A DNA stretch of 29,804 nucleotides from Elysia marginata (lineage: Eukaryota; Mollusca; Gastropoda; Plakobranchidae): NCBI GenBank assembly GCA_019649035.1, contig BMAT01012132.1:108206-138009 (forward strand), given 5' to 3'. Both the position numbers and the translations under genes were made by a program. The notes beneath the pieces are model-generated. The model was not told where the DNA came from and ran no database searches. It was given only the letters and a program-made list of their open reading frames with translations. Positions within the stretch are counted from its first letter, which is position 1. Each line of letters starts with the position of its first letter. Shown one piece after another: positions 15,824 to 26,089 of the stretch.

Positions 15824-17490
15824 TTGACGCAGATGGAAATTTATCACAAACATAGACAAATACAAACTGTCATTGGTAAACACTTCAAAGATAAAGTCAG
15901 AGACGATCAAATCAATGATCTAGAACCTTTCCAAGGCGATGCACGTGATCTTGACAATCCAATAACTACAAATGAGGTAGAAAAAGCCCTCGCCCGTCTT
16001 TGCAGCAACAGAGCGTGTGGGGAGAACGGAATACCTGGGGAACTCATCAAATACGGCGCTGATACACTCGCCAAGGTTATTTGTAACATTCTTAAAAGAG
16101 TTTTCTGAGAACACGACGATGTAAACATCAACGGTGGTAAAGTGATAACACTTCAAAAACCAGGAAAGGCTAAAGGCCCTGTCACTAGTCTTCGGCCCAT
16201 CGCTCTGTTAAATACCTTGAGAAAAGTGCTTTCACTTATCGTGCTAAACAGAACTAAGCATGACATAAACGAGTACCTATCTCCAAGTCAAAGCGGATTT
16301 AGGAAAGGGGCATATCCGATATAGTGTGGAGTCACAGATGGCTAGTGAGCAATACCTATGCCGAGAACATAGACTTTTTTTATAACAGGCATTGATATGT
16401 CCAGTGCCTTTGACACCATAGACAGACACCTTGTCCTTAACATACTGAAGAATATCATTAGGGAAGACGAACAACGCATAATCAGATACTTGCTTAGTAA
16501 CACAGAACTATCTAAAGCTGAAAGGATCATCAAAAACAGAATCATTCAACTTTCGAGTCAAATATTGGAACACCTCAAGGCGATAGCCTCAGCCCTGTCT
16601 TATTCATTGTCTACTCAGAACATGCGCTCAAAAATATATGGAAGATCAAGACACTCTACACTCAAAACACTTTAGAACTGGCATACGCAGACGACATTGA
16701 CTTTGTTTCAACAACTGACTTTGTCGACGTAGAAACAATTCAAAAAGAGTTAGCAAATTTCAGGTTAAATGTTAATACATGTACCAACAAAACTGAATAC
16801 ACACTCGTTCAAAAAGACGGAGAATATTGGAAAAAAGTGAAGAAAGTAGGCTCATTGCTGGGAGATACAGAAGATATTGAAAGAAGGAAACAATTATCCA
16901 AGCTCGCCCTACAAAAGCTGTCAAGCATCTGGATAAGAAACGACAATGTTAAACAAGTAACAAGACTAAACCTATACCGAGCACTCGTGAAGTCAATACT
17001 TCTGTATACCTGCGGCACATGGTCTCTGACAAAGCAAGAAGAACACAAATTAAACACTTTCCACCGCAGGCAATTAAGAACAATCCTCAATATCAAATAT
17101 CTCACGGTTATCAAAAACAATGCTCTCTATCAGAAGACATGTGAAACTCCCATAACCATTCTCGAAGTGCGATGGCGACTTTTCGGTCATATTTTAAGAC
17201 ATCAATACACCACCCAACGTTGCAATTACTAAATACTTCAAGACGGAGTAAAGCAAACAACGAGGCCGACCAAAAACATTGATTGTGACTACACTGCGAC
17301 GAGACCTCAAGAGTCACAACAACGATCACTGGCCAACTAGATTACATTCAATTAATGACCTTGACCACCTTCGCGACATAGCACGGAACAGATCCGACTG
17401 GAAGCACCTGACGACAGCAATATACAGATCAGCCCAGGCAGAGACGCCAGTCGACGTCGCAGCGGACGGGCATTAACTAACTAACTAAAG
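15824..17490 (+). mobile_element. Degenerate LINE (reverse transcriptase region to 3' tail)
   Basis: Plus-strand pieces read in order as a LINE polyprotein. ARLCSNRACGENGIPGELIK (near 15993-16050) is followed by KPGKAKGPVTSLRPIALLNT (near 16160-16215), YLSPSQSGFRKG (near 16275-16310) and IDMSSAFDTIDRHL (near 16391-16432). The RT catalytic motif YADDID is at 16684-16701. Then come VGSLLGDTEDIERRKQL, LLYTCGTWSLTKQEEHKLN and EVRWRLFGHILRHQ, ending near 17474. An ATTAACTAACTAACTAA 3' tail follows. Stops and frame shifts interrupt it, for example a stop near 16106 and loss between the RT motifs around 16320-16395. The endonuclease half is absent, so it is 5'-truncated and dead. A relative lies at 26090-26580. 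Clade not assigned. Confidence 0.9.
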
Positions 17491-17723
17491 ATATAGATCA
17501 AAATAGCTATATATAGATAGATAGGTGGATATTACAAAATTTTGGGTAAAATAACAGAATTCGTAGAGTGCTAGTTCAGGATCGCAATAATTGTCATATT
17601 TACCGAAATTTTGTGCCTTGCTATGACTGAAAAATTTCGCGCAGGGCTCTGGCATCATAAGATGGTTGGTTGGTCACTAACAAGAACTTTCGTTAACGAG
17701 TACAATGCAAAAAAAAAAATTCC

Positions 17724-18560
17724 TTACGCACATTTGAGGAACCTCTTTTCTTCAATATAACATTTTTTTTCGTCTAGGCACAACGAACAAATCTTTCTCT
17801 CCTTAACAGAGGCCTTACAGACGGTGCATTTAGTGGGGCAATGTACTTTCCGTGGACAGTTTTCTTTTTGTCGGCAGTTGCATGTTGCTTATATCGGTGC
17901 CTTTTCATTGCGACATCGTTGTACTTGTAGTAATTTCTTGTTGTGGTTCCAGATAGTTTGTTTGACGTAGGGCATACAGCCGTAGCTGACTTTGATGATG
18001 TTTCTATTGAAGATTTTAAGTAAGCTTTTTGTCTATGGGAAATTTCGGTTAATCATGGAGGGAAAGATCTTTGCAACGTTTGTTGACACTCTCGCTGTAG
18101 GGAGGATTGAACCAGATTATTTTCCTTTTTGTTTTCTTTTTGTTTGTTTGTAGTTTTTTGTTCTTATTAGTCTCCTTTTTGTATTCTTGAATTTTTAAGT
18201 TTGGTTGAAACCGCTTCTTTTCAGAGCCTCTGTGAGGATTGCGAACGCTTGGTTGAAAATTGCTTCGTGTTTTGAATTTGTGTTTATTCATTTCATGAGC
18301 TTTTTGTTAGGTTTTTTCATTACAGCAAGAGGGTGGTTGCTACATTTTTGGATGTAACTAACGTTGTTATTTGGTTTCTTTGGTTGTTTGCGTTCTTGTA
18401 CGGTTGGTAGGAGTCGTTCTAAAGATCAAGGGTTACATGGAGGGAATTAACATTCTTTTTATTAGCTTCGATTGTTATCTTCAGACCGTGGTTTTGAAAT
18501 ATTTAACATATTTTCTTTTTGGTCTGAGTAGGCAGGCTGCTAGGCTGTCGTCAGCTGGGA
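17724..18560 (-). mobile_element. Penelope-like element remnant (RT thumb and linker; endonuclease lost)
   Basis: Minus-strand pieces match the C-terminal half of Penelope-like element polyproteins in order. They are GLKITIEANKKNVN (near 18450-18492), KRKIIWFNPPYSESV (near 18080-18126), KIFNRNIIKVSYGCMP continuing to NHNKKLL (near 17929-18017), and the cysteine-rich linker CNCRQKENCPRKVHC (near 17840-17885). The family normally continues from CLTK..VVY.A into a GIY-YIG endonuclease and then C.LCL.EK. Here CTVCKASV is followed almost at once by KICSLCLDEKKC (near 17758-17795), so the GIY-YIG core is missing. Several frame changes confirm it is inactive. The homology is recalled from the family and not searched. 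Confidence 0.85.
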
Positions 18561-18660
18561 CAACCAAAAAAAAAAGTCTACAAGCTCGCATAACTTCCCA
18601 TAATGACTTCGAATTTATATGTTTTCTTACGGCAGAGTGCGTTTTTGTGGTAGAGGGTGG

Positions 18661-18705
18661 ATAGATGACAGACAGACAGACAGACAGACAGATAGATAGA
18701 TAGAC

Positions 18706-18743
<38 letters not shown>

Positions 18744-18763
18744 TTAGATAGATAGATAGATAA
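18661..18763. repeat. (GACA)n-(GATA)n microsatellite
   Basis: About 100 bases of GACA units followed by GATA units, starting just upstream (on the minus strand) of the Penelope-like remnant. Confidence 0.95.
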
Positions 18764-18906
18764 AGAGAGGAAAGGAAAAGAAATGCAGGATGAGAATGAG
18801 AAAAAAAAAGAAATCGAGACTATGGAGCTTTTGTTATGATCATCTAAACGAAGCTTGTCTTTCACTATGACGGGTGAAAGGGAAAGAAGGTGCAAACAAA
18901 AATCAC

Positions 18907-18912
18907 GATGGC

Positions 18913-18965
<53 letters not shown>
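18907..18965. repeat. (GAT)n trinucleotide tract, probable 3' tail of the minus-strand LINE
   Basis: About 19 GAT units. On the minus strand it reads (ATC)n directly after the probable C-terminus of the LINE whose 3' part is at 18966-19650. Several LINE groups end in such microsatellite tails. Its apparent poly-His frame is an artefact of the repeat. Confidence 0.8.
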
Positions 18966-19650
18966 CGGCCTTCAGTCACGGATGACTATAAATTGTGGAT
19001 TTTTTAGGATTTGATGAACACTTTTGGCCTGGCTCTAGAGCCCTCGATGCTTCATTGGCAAATACTGCAGGAGACGCAAGAACCTGTTAAAGTTTTTGTC
19101 CGGGTATTTTTTCTCTTGTCCTCCCAGGAACGTCTTTGTTTCTGCTGTCGTCATTTCCATCAAGACTAAGGATCAATGTATCTGCCAAATTCAGATCTCT
19201 CTTGAAAAATCTTTCAGGCTCAGCAATAAAAAGTCTGAAAAAATAGAAGCCTCTCCATCAAGGCTAAGACGCCAGTGTGCCAGGTACATGTATGTGTTCT
19301 ATCAACATTGCTATGCGTTTCTGGGTGCTGGATAACTTACGCTTCACATAAAATAGACTACAATTTACCTGTTAATGTATTGCGCGTGCACTGATTACGA
19401 ACGTTCGTTCCTTATACTATTCTTCTGTTGATTTCCACGTTTAGTGCCAGTTTGTTGCAAATGGTGGATCCAACTTAAGTTAGTTCCTCGACCCCATTCA
19501 ATGGGTGCTCGTCAATGTTGGTTTCCGGAATTCCATTAACACCCTGGCTCCTGATTTCCGTCTTCTGATACTGAGTCCGAATTCATCACAGACTTTTACC
19601 ACAGAGTGAACAAGATTTTGGAGTCCAACTTCAGAGTGCCTTTTAATTAA
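18966..19650 (-). mobile_element. 3' part of a degenerate LINE (continuation of 22955-23720)
   Basis: On the minus strand, HSEVGLQNLVHSVVKVCDEF and GLSIRRRK (near 19560-19645) match the segment after the RT catalytic motif in a common animal endonuclease-reverse transcriptase LINE (HTEEGLQ.LVD.F..AC..FGL.I..KK). A weak match to the following strand, with a partial NK.AL.VEINRR-like segment, lies near 19430-19490. A cysteine cluster GSCVSCSICQ near 19057-19086 may be the C-terminal zinc finger. It is badly decayed. The first residues continue almost exactly where the fragment at 22955-23720 stops. Confidence 0.65.
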
Positions 19651-19729
19651 AAGAATACAAATATTTTTAAAACTTTTAAAAATGTCAGTCAGGTGCAATG
19701 AGTTCAGCTGAAGCACAAAAGAGATCAAA

Positions 19730-20640
19730 GGGGTAATGTGAAAAGGTACGTTTTTAGATTGGTTTTAAACAGATCAACTGAATTTATCTCACTTAAATAA
19801 TTTGTAATACATTTCCAATAGCTTAAGGGCCGACGATGAAAAAGATGAATCCCCCATGGTTATCAAATTTGTTCTGGGGATAGCTAATCTGAAAGCATCA
19901 GTGTAACGTCCTAGGGAAAGCGCCGGTATTAGATCTCTTAAGTAGCATGGAGATTTTCCGCGCAATGATTTGTGGCAAATATTTAATTATATAAATTATT
20001 CTCTTTTCTACTGTTAACTCGTGCATCGCATTCACTAGAAGGATTACATGACCGTTGATTTTTTTTGCGTTTTTTGCAGACTAATCTTGCTGCGCTAGTC
20101 TTGGCCATATGAAGCTTGCTAATTCATTCTTTTGGTGCGCCGTAGAACAAGGAGTTGCAGTTGTCTAACTTTCATAGACCAAGTGTAAAAACTTGAGAAT
20201 TCTTTTTGATTCAGAATCTCAATGTCCACTGTGGTTAACCAAGCTGCAAAGAAATTGTACTTTGAGATCCACAATATCAGTAAGATTATCTTTTGCCAAC
20301 CGATATCACAGCACTGCTTGTCCAAACAGCAATTGAGATTCAGAATAAAAAAGAATTCCTAAATTTTTAAAAGTTCTCTTAAAACATTATGGAATTCGTT
20401 CCAACCTTTAGACAGTTTGTATCAATTTTAGACTTAGTTTTGGAACTGCTTGTCTATAATATCTGTCTTTTCTTCATTAAGAACTAGTTTATTTTCATTC
20501 ATCCAGGTCTTTACATATGGAACACACAGTTCTGTTTTATTTATCTGGTTGGCATGAACCAAAAATTTGACTACCATAGTATCACTTTACAAAGCTGGCC
20601 CAAGGACTGAACTTTGTGGTACTTCATATTTCAATATAAT
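19730..20640 (-). mobile_element. Degenerate LINE 3' end (CR1/L2/jockey-like)
   Basis: Minus-strand pieces match the C-terminal region of CR1/jockey-type LINEs. They are YVKTWMNENKLVLNEEKTDI (near 20460-20520), FYGAPKE with a stop, then KLHMAKTSAARLVCKKRKK (near 20060-20150), and SLRGKSPCYLRDLIPA-like sequence (near 19920-19970). LSIPRTKLITMG-like sequence with FSSS.PKLLE follows (near 19815-19890), then SVDLFKTNLKTYLFTL (near 19740-19785). Many frame changes and substitutions show an old copy. It separates two parts of another minus-strand LINE. Confidence 0.8.
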
Positions 20641-20789
20641 ATCCTCAGCGGACAGTAATTCTTGTATTATTGAGTTGATTTTTTTATTCAGTATATAAGG
20701 CCATCGGCCCAAATTACAATAGATGTACACGTATTCATAAACATATATTGGTTCTTTTTTCATTACAATGATACATCAGAATGGGCATA

Positions 20790-20898
20790 TATATATATAT
20801 AATACAATATAGACATACAATATATATACATATACGTATACACATACACACATATATATATATGCATACATACACATTCATACCATATACCCCTACAC

Positions 20899-20943
<45 letters not shown>
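20790..20943. repeat. (TA)n/(ATAC)n low-complexity tract at a transposon target
   Basis: Long runs of TA and CATA/ATAC units lead directly into the left end of the Tc1 element. Shorter TA-rich sequence continues beyond its right end at 22206. The open frames here on both strands are repeat artefacts. Confidence 0.95.
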
Positions 20944-20944
<1 letters not shown>

Positions 20945-22205
20945 TGACCGCCAAAAGAAACGCAACATCGAATCTTCAATATATATATATATATTACTGA
21001 AAACTGCAAGGGATTAGATGAGACATGTGATACATCATTTTAAAGGTCATTTATTGCTTTTTCAACTTAAAATAAAGCCAGGTTCATCAGTGGCCTCTGA
21101 AGACAAGGAAATTAGATTAAAACAAAAGACCCTCGATAAATTAGATTTTATGAAAAGAGGATACCATTGGTAAAATTGCACAATACAAACTATAGAGGAA
21201 TTTTGACCATATTTTTACATACCTGTTCAGAAGTTAAGCCTTTAGAATTTAATTACAAATCAAGACAGGCTAATAATTTGTGTGCCCCCATTGGGCTTCC
21301 AGTACAGCAGCACATCATCAAAGATGCTCCACCCCACCTGTCGTGTTTCTTAACGCAATCTGCTTGGTATCTTTCACCGCTTCTTCTCCATACACGTACA
21401 CGGCCATTAGCATGGTCAATGCAGAATCGAGATTCGTCACTGAATATGACACTTCGCCATTGGATGCGATCTCAAGCGGCATGTTCCTGGGCCCATAGCG
21501 TACGTTGGTGTCGGTGACGCTGGGTCAGGGTGGGGCCGATGTATGCGCGACGAGCACGTATGCCAGAGGTAGATAAACGTCTTCTTACTGTGTTTGCACT
21601 CATACGTTGATTATTTCTTCCTCTTGTCTGGCGCGATGAAGCTGAAGCTGAAAGAAATCTGTTGTTCATATGATTTCTGACAATGTTTCTGTCTTGTCTC
21701 TGCGTAGTGCATCTAGGCCTCCCAGAACGGGGCCGATCACTCACCGTATTCGTCTCATGTAGATGTTGTCTGAATCTGAAAATCGTCGTCCTGTTTACAT
21801 TCATACGGAGGGAAACTTCACTGATAGGAAGACCTGCTTGGAGCAGTCCTAAAGCACGATGACGATCAACTTCAGATAAGCCTAGTATTTTGTAAAAATA
21901 AAATCGTTTGATTCTAAAAAATGGCGAATAATTATCGGGCACCTTGTAAGGTAGCCTTGTGTGTAATTTTGAGAATCTCGACCACGTGGTTTTTCTACAC
22001 GCACGGATTTTACATTTTTACAGGGTATTCGAAAACCGCTCACCTTGACTGGCAAACCACGCACGGGACTCGGGAGTGTGCTTGAACTCATGTTCAGATG
22101 TGTTACTACTCACAACACACAAAAAATCAACTCACCAACCTTTCTTTAAAGCGCGCATGGGCGCGAAAGTAATGAAGGTCATGTTGCGGTTCTTTTGGCG
22201 CTCAG
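20944..22205 (-). mobile_element. Tc1-family DNA transposon, 1.26 kb, internally defective
   Basis: The terminal inverted repeats are about 26 bases: CTGACCGCCAAAAGAAACGC at the left (20944) and, complemented, CTGAGCGCCAAAAGAACCGC at the right (ending 22205), with three mismatches over 26. A TA target duplication flanks it (20942-20943 and 22206-22207), the hallmark of Tc1/mariner. The internal transposase reads on the minus strand. The inner left part, about 21000-21310, has no recognisable transposase, so the C-terminal third of the gene has been lost or replaced. Confidence 0.9.
21312..21942 (-). pseudogene. Truncated Tc1 transposase
   Basis: The minus-strand frame starts at 21942. An N-terminal helix-turn-helix region (LSEVDRHRALGLLQAG, then VNRTTIFRFRQHL) is followed by a linker SDRPRSGRPRCTT, a typical Tc1 GRPR motif. 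The second DNA-binding region is NTVRRRLSTSGIRARRA. A stop at 21472-21474 follows WAQEHAA. The same frame then continues IQWRSVIFSDESRFCIDHAN, which holds the first catalytic Asp (SDES), and RVRVWRRSGERY. Homology ends at GGASLMM near 21312. The second Asp and the Glu of the DDE triad are absent, so it cannot be active. It is the sole gene of the surrounding element. Confidence 0.88.
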
Positions 22206-22389
22206 TATATATACACATATATAACAAAACAGCGAGAGAAGTAAATATTCACAAAATTAGCGTGACAGAAATATAGCCATTATTCAAATTTTAAGACAAT
22301 ATGTGCTTTTCTTTTTGCAGCATAATACCAAAGTAATATAAACATAACATAAATATAAAGTTCTCATAAAAAACCATCTCAGTTACTAA

Positions 22390-22955
22390 ATTTAGGAAAT
22401 TAACAATTTTTAACATATTGAGTATAGAGCTTTTTTTTTATAAATAAACACAGGTTTCGTAAAATTGTTGGTTCAGTCGCATTGCATAAAGACACCAATT
22501 TATGGTATGCTGGATAAGCTTGAAAAGCTGTAGTTAAGTATAAGATTTTAAAACTGTTTAGTGCTTGGCATTCGAACAAGAAATGGGTCTCATTATCTAC
22601 AGATTTTGACGAGCATCTTATACACAAATTACTAGTGCTTACATTAATTCTAAAAAGATTATTATTTATGGGTAGGCTGCGAGTTCTAAGTAGGGCCACC
22701 AGCCTCCTATGGTGCCTTAAGATAAGAACATTTATATACTCTGCTGGCTTCATTTCCGGGTGGTAATCGAGATACATTTCGAATGATCTTCTTATACTAA
22801 AATCGTTTTCTTGTTGGCCTATAGAGATCATTCTTTGTTTAATTTCTGAAAGAAAACGTTTAGAGTCACCGACTCTAAACCAACTCCAGCCAAAACCTGT
22901 ATAAAAAGTATATTTTTAATATCTGATGCCCAATTTGTTCTACCTAATTCTTGTA
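22390..22955 (-). mobile_element. 5'-truncated LINE fragment (C-terminal zinc-knuckle domain)
   Basis: On the minus strand an open stretch of about 165 codons runs from GWSWFRVGDSKRFLSEIKQR to the stop at 22400. It begins after LGRTNWASDIKNIL in another frame. It matches the region after the RT domain of LINEs common in molluscs and cnidarians (NW..D...L...GF.W.W...G......FL..FKQR). The C-terminal pattern is LRTRSLPINNN, CIRCSSKSVDNETHFLFECQ, a CxxC...H....C putative zinc knuckle. It is the best preserved LINE coding piece in the window. The sequence from 22390 down to the Tc1 right end at 22207 is probably its 3' UTR. Confidence 0.78.
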
Positions 22956-23720
22956 TTAGAATACGTAGAACGGCGTTGAATATTGAAAAGTTTTCGATCA
23001 TGTCTTGCGTGGAGATCTACACACCTTAGGTAGTGCTTTTGAAAGCGTTGTCAAGAACTAGATGAAAAATATTCCAGAGCTGGGGCCAAAACGTAGCTTT
23101 GCTTTAGACCACTAAGAATAGGGAAGGACTCAGATTTTGATTCATCAAATTGGCCAGCCCCTCTCGTGTTTAAGGAGCGTAATGGCGACATGGTATAACC
23201 AAGCTATGTTTCTCTAAGTGCAAGGCGGTGGGTGCCGAAGCATCTATATGTCGAAGGTTCGAATAATACTAAAGGCAGACATTTCGGGCATTTCCACTAA
23301 AAAGTCTAATCCTCTCCACTGCTAATTTCATACCTTTAAAATCTTTCAATCATCCCTCTCGTGTCAGTATGTTCCAGCCTTGGATGACAGCCTAGGCTAC
23401 CACAGAGATGGTCTAGATGACAACCATTTTATTTGGCAATTTGAAAAGCCCTGTTCATAAGATCAAACGCTTTGGTTAGCAATGAAAACGAGATATAGTG
23501 GTTGGTTTTGTTGACGGCATATTTCCTGCAACTGTCTGGTAGAAAAAGTCATGTCAATTATTGATCTTTGTGACATGAAGCCGCACTGGGACTCTGTGAA
23601 CACTCTGTTTGTATATTGTTGTAGTCATTCTAGGACAACTCGAACAAATACTATTTAAACTATACGCATAAGCGACAGATTCCACTGCAGTTTTTTGCAA
23701 TATGAACGCTCATCCTTTTA
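22955..23720 (-). mobile_element. Degenerate LINE reverse transcriptase (5' part; continues at 18966-19650)
   Basis: On the minus strand ESQCGFMSQRSIIDMTFSTR and QLQEICRQQNQPLYLVFI (near 23480-23600) match the RT core ESQCGFR.GR.T.DMIF.ARQLQEKC.EQ..PLY..F.DL.KAFD. Later pieces SGLKQSYVLAPAL (near 23075-23115) and HARHDRKLFNIQRR (near 22970-23020) match NGVKQGCVLAPTLF and .R.D..LFN. The match ends at ILIQEL, where the family continues LLFADD. There the unrelated LINE fragment 22390-22955 begins. Numerous stops and frame shifts are present. Confidence 0.78.
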
Positions 23721-23764
23721 TTTGTATTGTCACGATGATAGCGCCTTTCATGTCTTGAACTATG

Positions 23765-24330
23765 ATATAATAACCCAAAGAGACAAACTTGAAGCCGTTT
23801 TTTGTGCGAAGGACTAAAAAAAGGCTAGGGGCTCAAATGAGTACAAGAAATAGTATCAGTCAGCCAACAGCGAAGACTCAAGCCTCCCAAATAAGCTCAA
23901 CGAGTTCTATGCGCGGTTTGGTCGAAAAAATAAGAGCTTACCTCCGCTTCGATCCCACTCCCATGTGACAATGATCCACCTTTTCTCGTCACAGAGCAGG
24001 AAACAAGGCGCGCCTTGACAAGACTGAATATAAATAAGACATGCAGCAACCAGCTGGCATCAATCTTCACCTTTATTTTCAATAGGTCTCTGCCAACATC
24101 GACCATAACGTTGTGTTTCAAACAGTCAACCATCGCACCGGTGCCGAAGAAACCCTGCCCAGAAACACTGAGTGATTACTGACCGGTCGCTCTAACATCA
24201 GTGATAATGAAATGCTTTGAGAATCTTGTCGTACTTTCTTACCTTAACTCATTTTTATCACCAAACCTTGATGTTTTTCATTTTGCTTACAGGATTAATA
24301 GGTCTATGGACGATCTAAACACATACCGCG
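23765..24330 (+). mobile_element. Degenerate CR1/Rex1-like LINE fragment
   Basis: Plus-strand pieces match CR1/Rex-type LINE reverse transcriptase in order. They are SLPNKLNEFYARFGRKNK (near 23880-23935), CSNQLASIFTFIFNRSLPTS (near 24043-24102) and CFKQSTIAPVPKKPCPETLS (near 24116-24173). After a stop come PVALTSVIMKCFENLVVLSY (near 24183-24242) and FHFAYRINRSMDDL (near 24278-24320). Homology stops there, before the catalytic YADD, so both ends are missing. Confidence 0.87.
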
Positions 24331-25265
24331 AGCTCTCTAACGAAATTAATTTCTTAAGTTTTGTTGTTCCAGCTGTTGAAAACTTATGAAGTTCAAACCC
24401 TACCATTTTTAAAGACTAATCGCTTATGGGGTGGGGTATAAAGTTATTGCGTTGCTAGTTTTGCAACTACATAGGCCTAGTTACGACGCTTTCACTCCCT
24501 CGGAGATGCACACAATAGATTTTGTGCGCTGTGGGCCCGCTCAGAAGGATAATATATAAAGCCCATGGCGGAAGAAATCCAAGATAGCTGATGGGCTAGC
24601 GGGGTCCGTCAGCCAATCGTCTGACGTAAAACCTTCGCTACTTATACTGGCTATAGGTGTTTTCATGTCATACGTGACTGTCATCGGCACGCAAGGTCTC
24701 TATTGATGATTTCAGAAACCTCTATCATAAATTGAGAAAAAGAAGTACATAACGTTAAACAGATTTAAGTTTTTTTTTAAACTATCTTTACCATAGAGGA
24801 GAATCTACCTCCACGACAACTAGATCTATTTGTACACAAGGACGAATAATACAAACTTAGTACTTAGCGCCAAAATAAATTTTTTTTAATGAAGAAGAAA
24901 TTAGAAAGAAATTGGTCGAAAAAACTTTTTGGCAGACTTGTCGCACATTCTGGCACATGACATTTTAAAAGAAAGCATGCTAGGTAACTTAGCCTTTTCC
25001 CATTACCCTGAAATTTTAAGCATATGCAACAAAATCTCTACATAAATACAAAACAAACAAAAAAATACACCACTGCACTCATTAAAAAATGGATTATAAT
25101 CTTCCACCGCCTAAGGCAGTCTCAAGACTTTACATATTTCCCCCAGCAGGCCAATACACAACAAAGCAAATTCAACTCATATTTCAGAGCATTACAGCAC
25201 GACTGCTTAGTAGGCGCTCAAATACTAACATTATGCAAATTTCAAGCACTGCCAGGTACCCAATT
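24331..25265. other. Unassigned sequence between LINE and mariner remnants
   Basis: No recognised gene. Two overlapping open frames (about 25024-25326 and 25089-25424) run into the mariner remnant. Their N-terminal parts (for example SRLYIFPPAGQYTTKQIQ) match nothing I know. Confidence 0.5.
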
Positions 25266-25742
25266 TACAGTGGGTGGACTGAGGAAAGTGTGGATAAATT
25301 GTCACGAGTTTGGCAAGGGAAAATAAATTTTGCACCACGACAAAGCCCCTCCACACACAGTCGACAAACTCAATATGCCATGAAAAGTCTCAGATTTCAA
25401 GAGACCTTACCGCACCCAATATAGGCCTACCGTCCGAACCTTCCTAAGCTGATTGGATACCTCAAAGGGAGAACACTAAGCAGATGACAATGAAGTTCAA
25501 GAAGGTGATTATGTGTCGCTGGTTAAGAGGAAAACCACATGAACTTTTTCGCTGACGGCATGCGACAACTTATTCGATGTTGGCGGACTTGCACAGACAA
25601 AGAAAGCGACTATGATGAGAAGTAAAGGTGCTGTCATATATCAGGCATCCTAAGCTTTTATTTAGTGTTCAACTCCTGTATGCAGCATCAGTAATACAGA
25701 AATAATGAGCTTGGAGGCAAACATTTTTGAACAACCCTTGTA
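25266..25742 (+). mobile_element. mariner-type transposase remnant with 3' terminal repeat
   Basis: Plus-strand pieces match the C-terminal third of mariner-family transposases. ILHHDKAPPHTVDK at 25327-25368 carries the second catalytic Asp at 25339-25341, as in the family's LHHDNAPPHTA. After frame changes come QYAMKSLRFQETLPHP (near 25374-25421) and YRPNLPKL, where the third catalytic Asp of YSPDLAP is Asn. GYLKGRTL, DNEVQEGDYVSLVKRK and FFADGMRQLIRCWRTCTDKE follow, to the stop at 25623-25625. Further on, ACATTTTTGAACAACCCTTG with TA (25721-25742) resembles a mariner terminal repeat. No matching 5' repeat or N-terminal helix-turn-helix domain was found, so it is truncated and inactive. Confidence 0.8.
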
Positions 25743-26089
25743 CCTGAATGCCCTACAAGTTTTGTCATGATTACTTCACCTATAAAGAAAAAAATCGTAG
25801 AAATGTACAAAATTAATAAACATAAATCTGCTTTTCTTTGCACTTTAATTTGACATTAAATTCCAGTGCTTTTTGTCATGCTAGATATTGTTCAAGATAT
25901 TTTATGTCACACATTGCTGACTGGCTGTGGTGGAAGTAACCTATCAACGTGTGACAGAAGGTTTCCTAGCTTAATAATGATCAAATAATTACATGTAACT
26001 GTAAGCCTTAGCCCTCTTGAACATGCTTTGAAAGAAGTACGACCCGCACTTCCAAATCCAAAAAAAAAAAATCGGAACTAAAAAAAAAA

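Noticed and set aside
18049-18291. Lys/Asn-rich minus-strand 80-codon frame as a small host protein
   Set aside because: It contains KRKIIWFNPPYSESV, a Penelope-like polyprotein signature, and lies between other blocks of the same element.
18578-18979. Poly-His, Ser/Leu-rich minus-strand open frame
   Set aside because: Produced by translating the GAT, GATA and GACA microsatellites; not a gene.
20735-21017. Tyr/Ile-rich open frames on both strands
   Set aside because: Translation of TA and CATA repeats leading into the Tc1 element.
24829-24850. TACACAAGGACGAATAATAC as a possible left terminal repeat of the mariner remnant
   Set aside because: It matches the right-hand TACAAGGGTTGTTCAAAAAT only at the first few bases, no better than chance.
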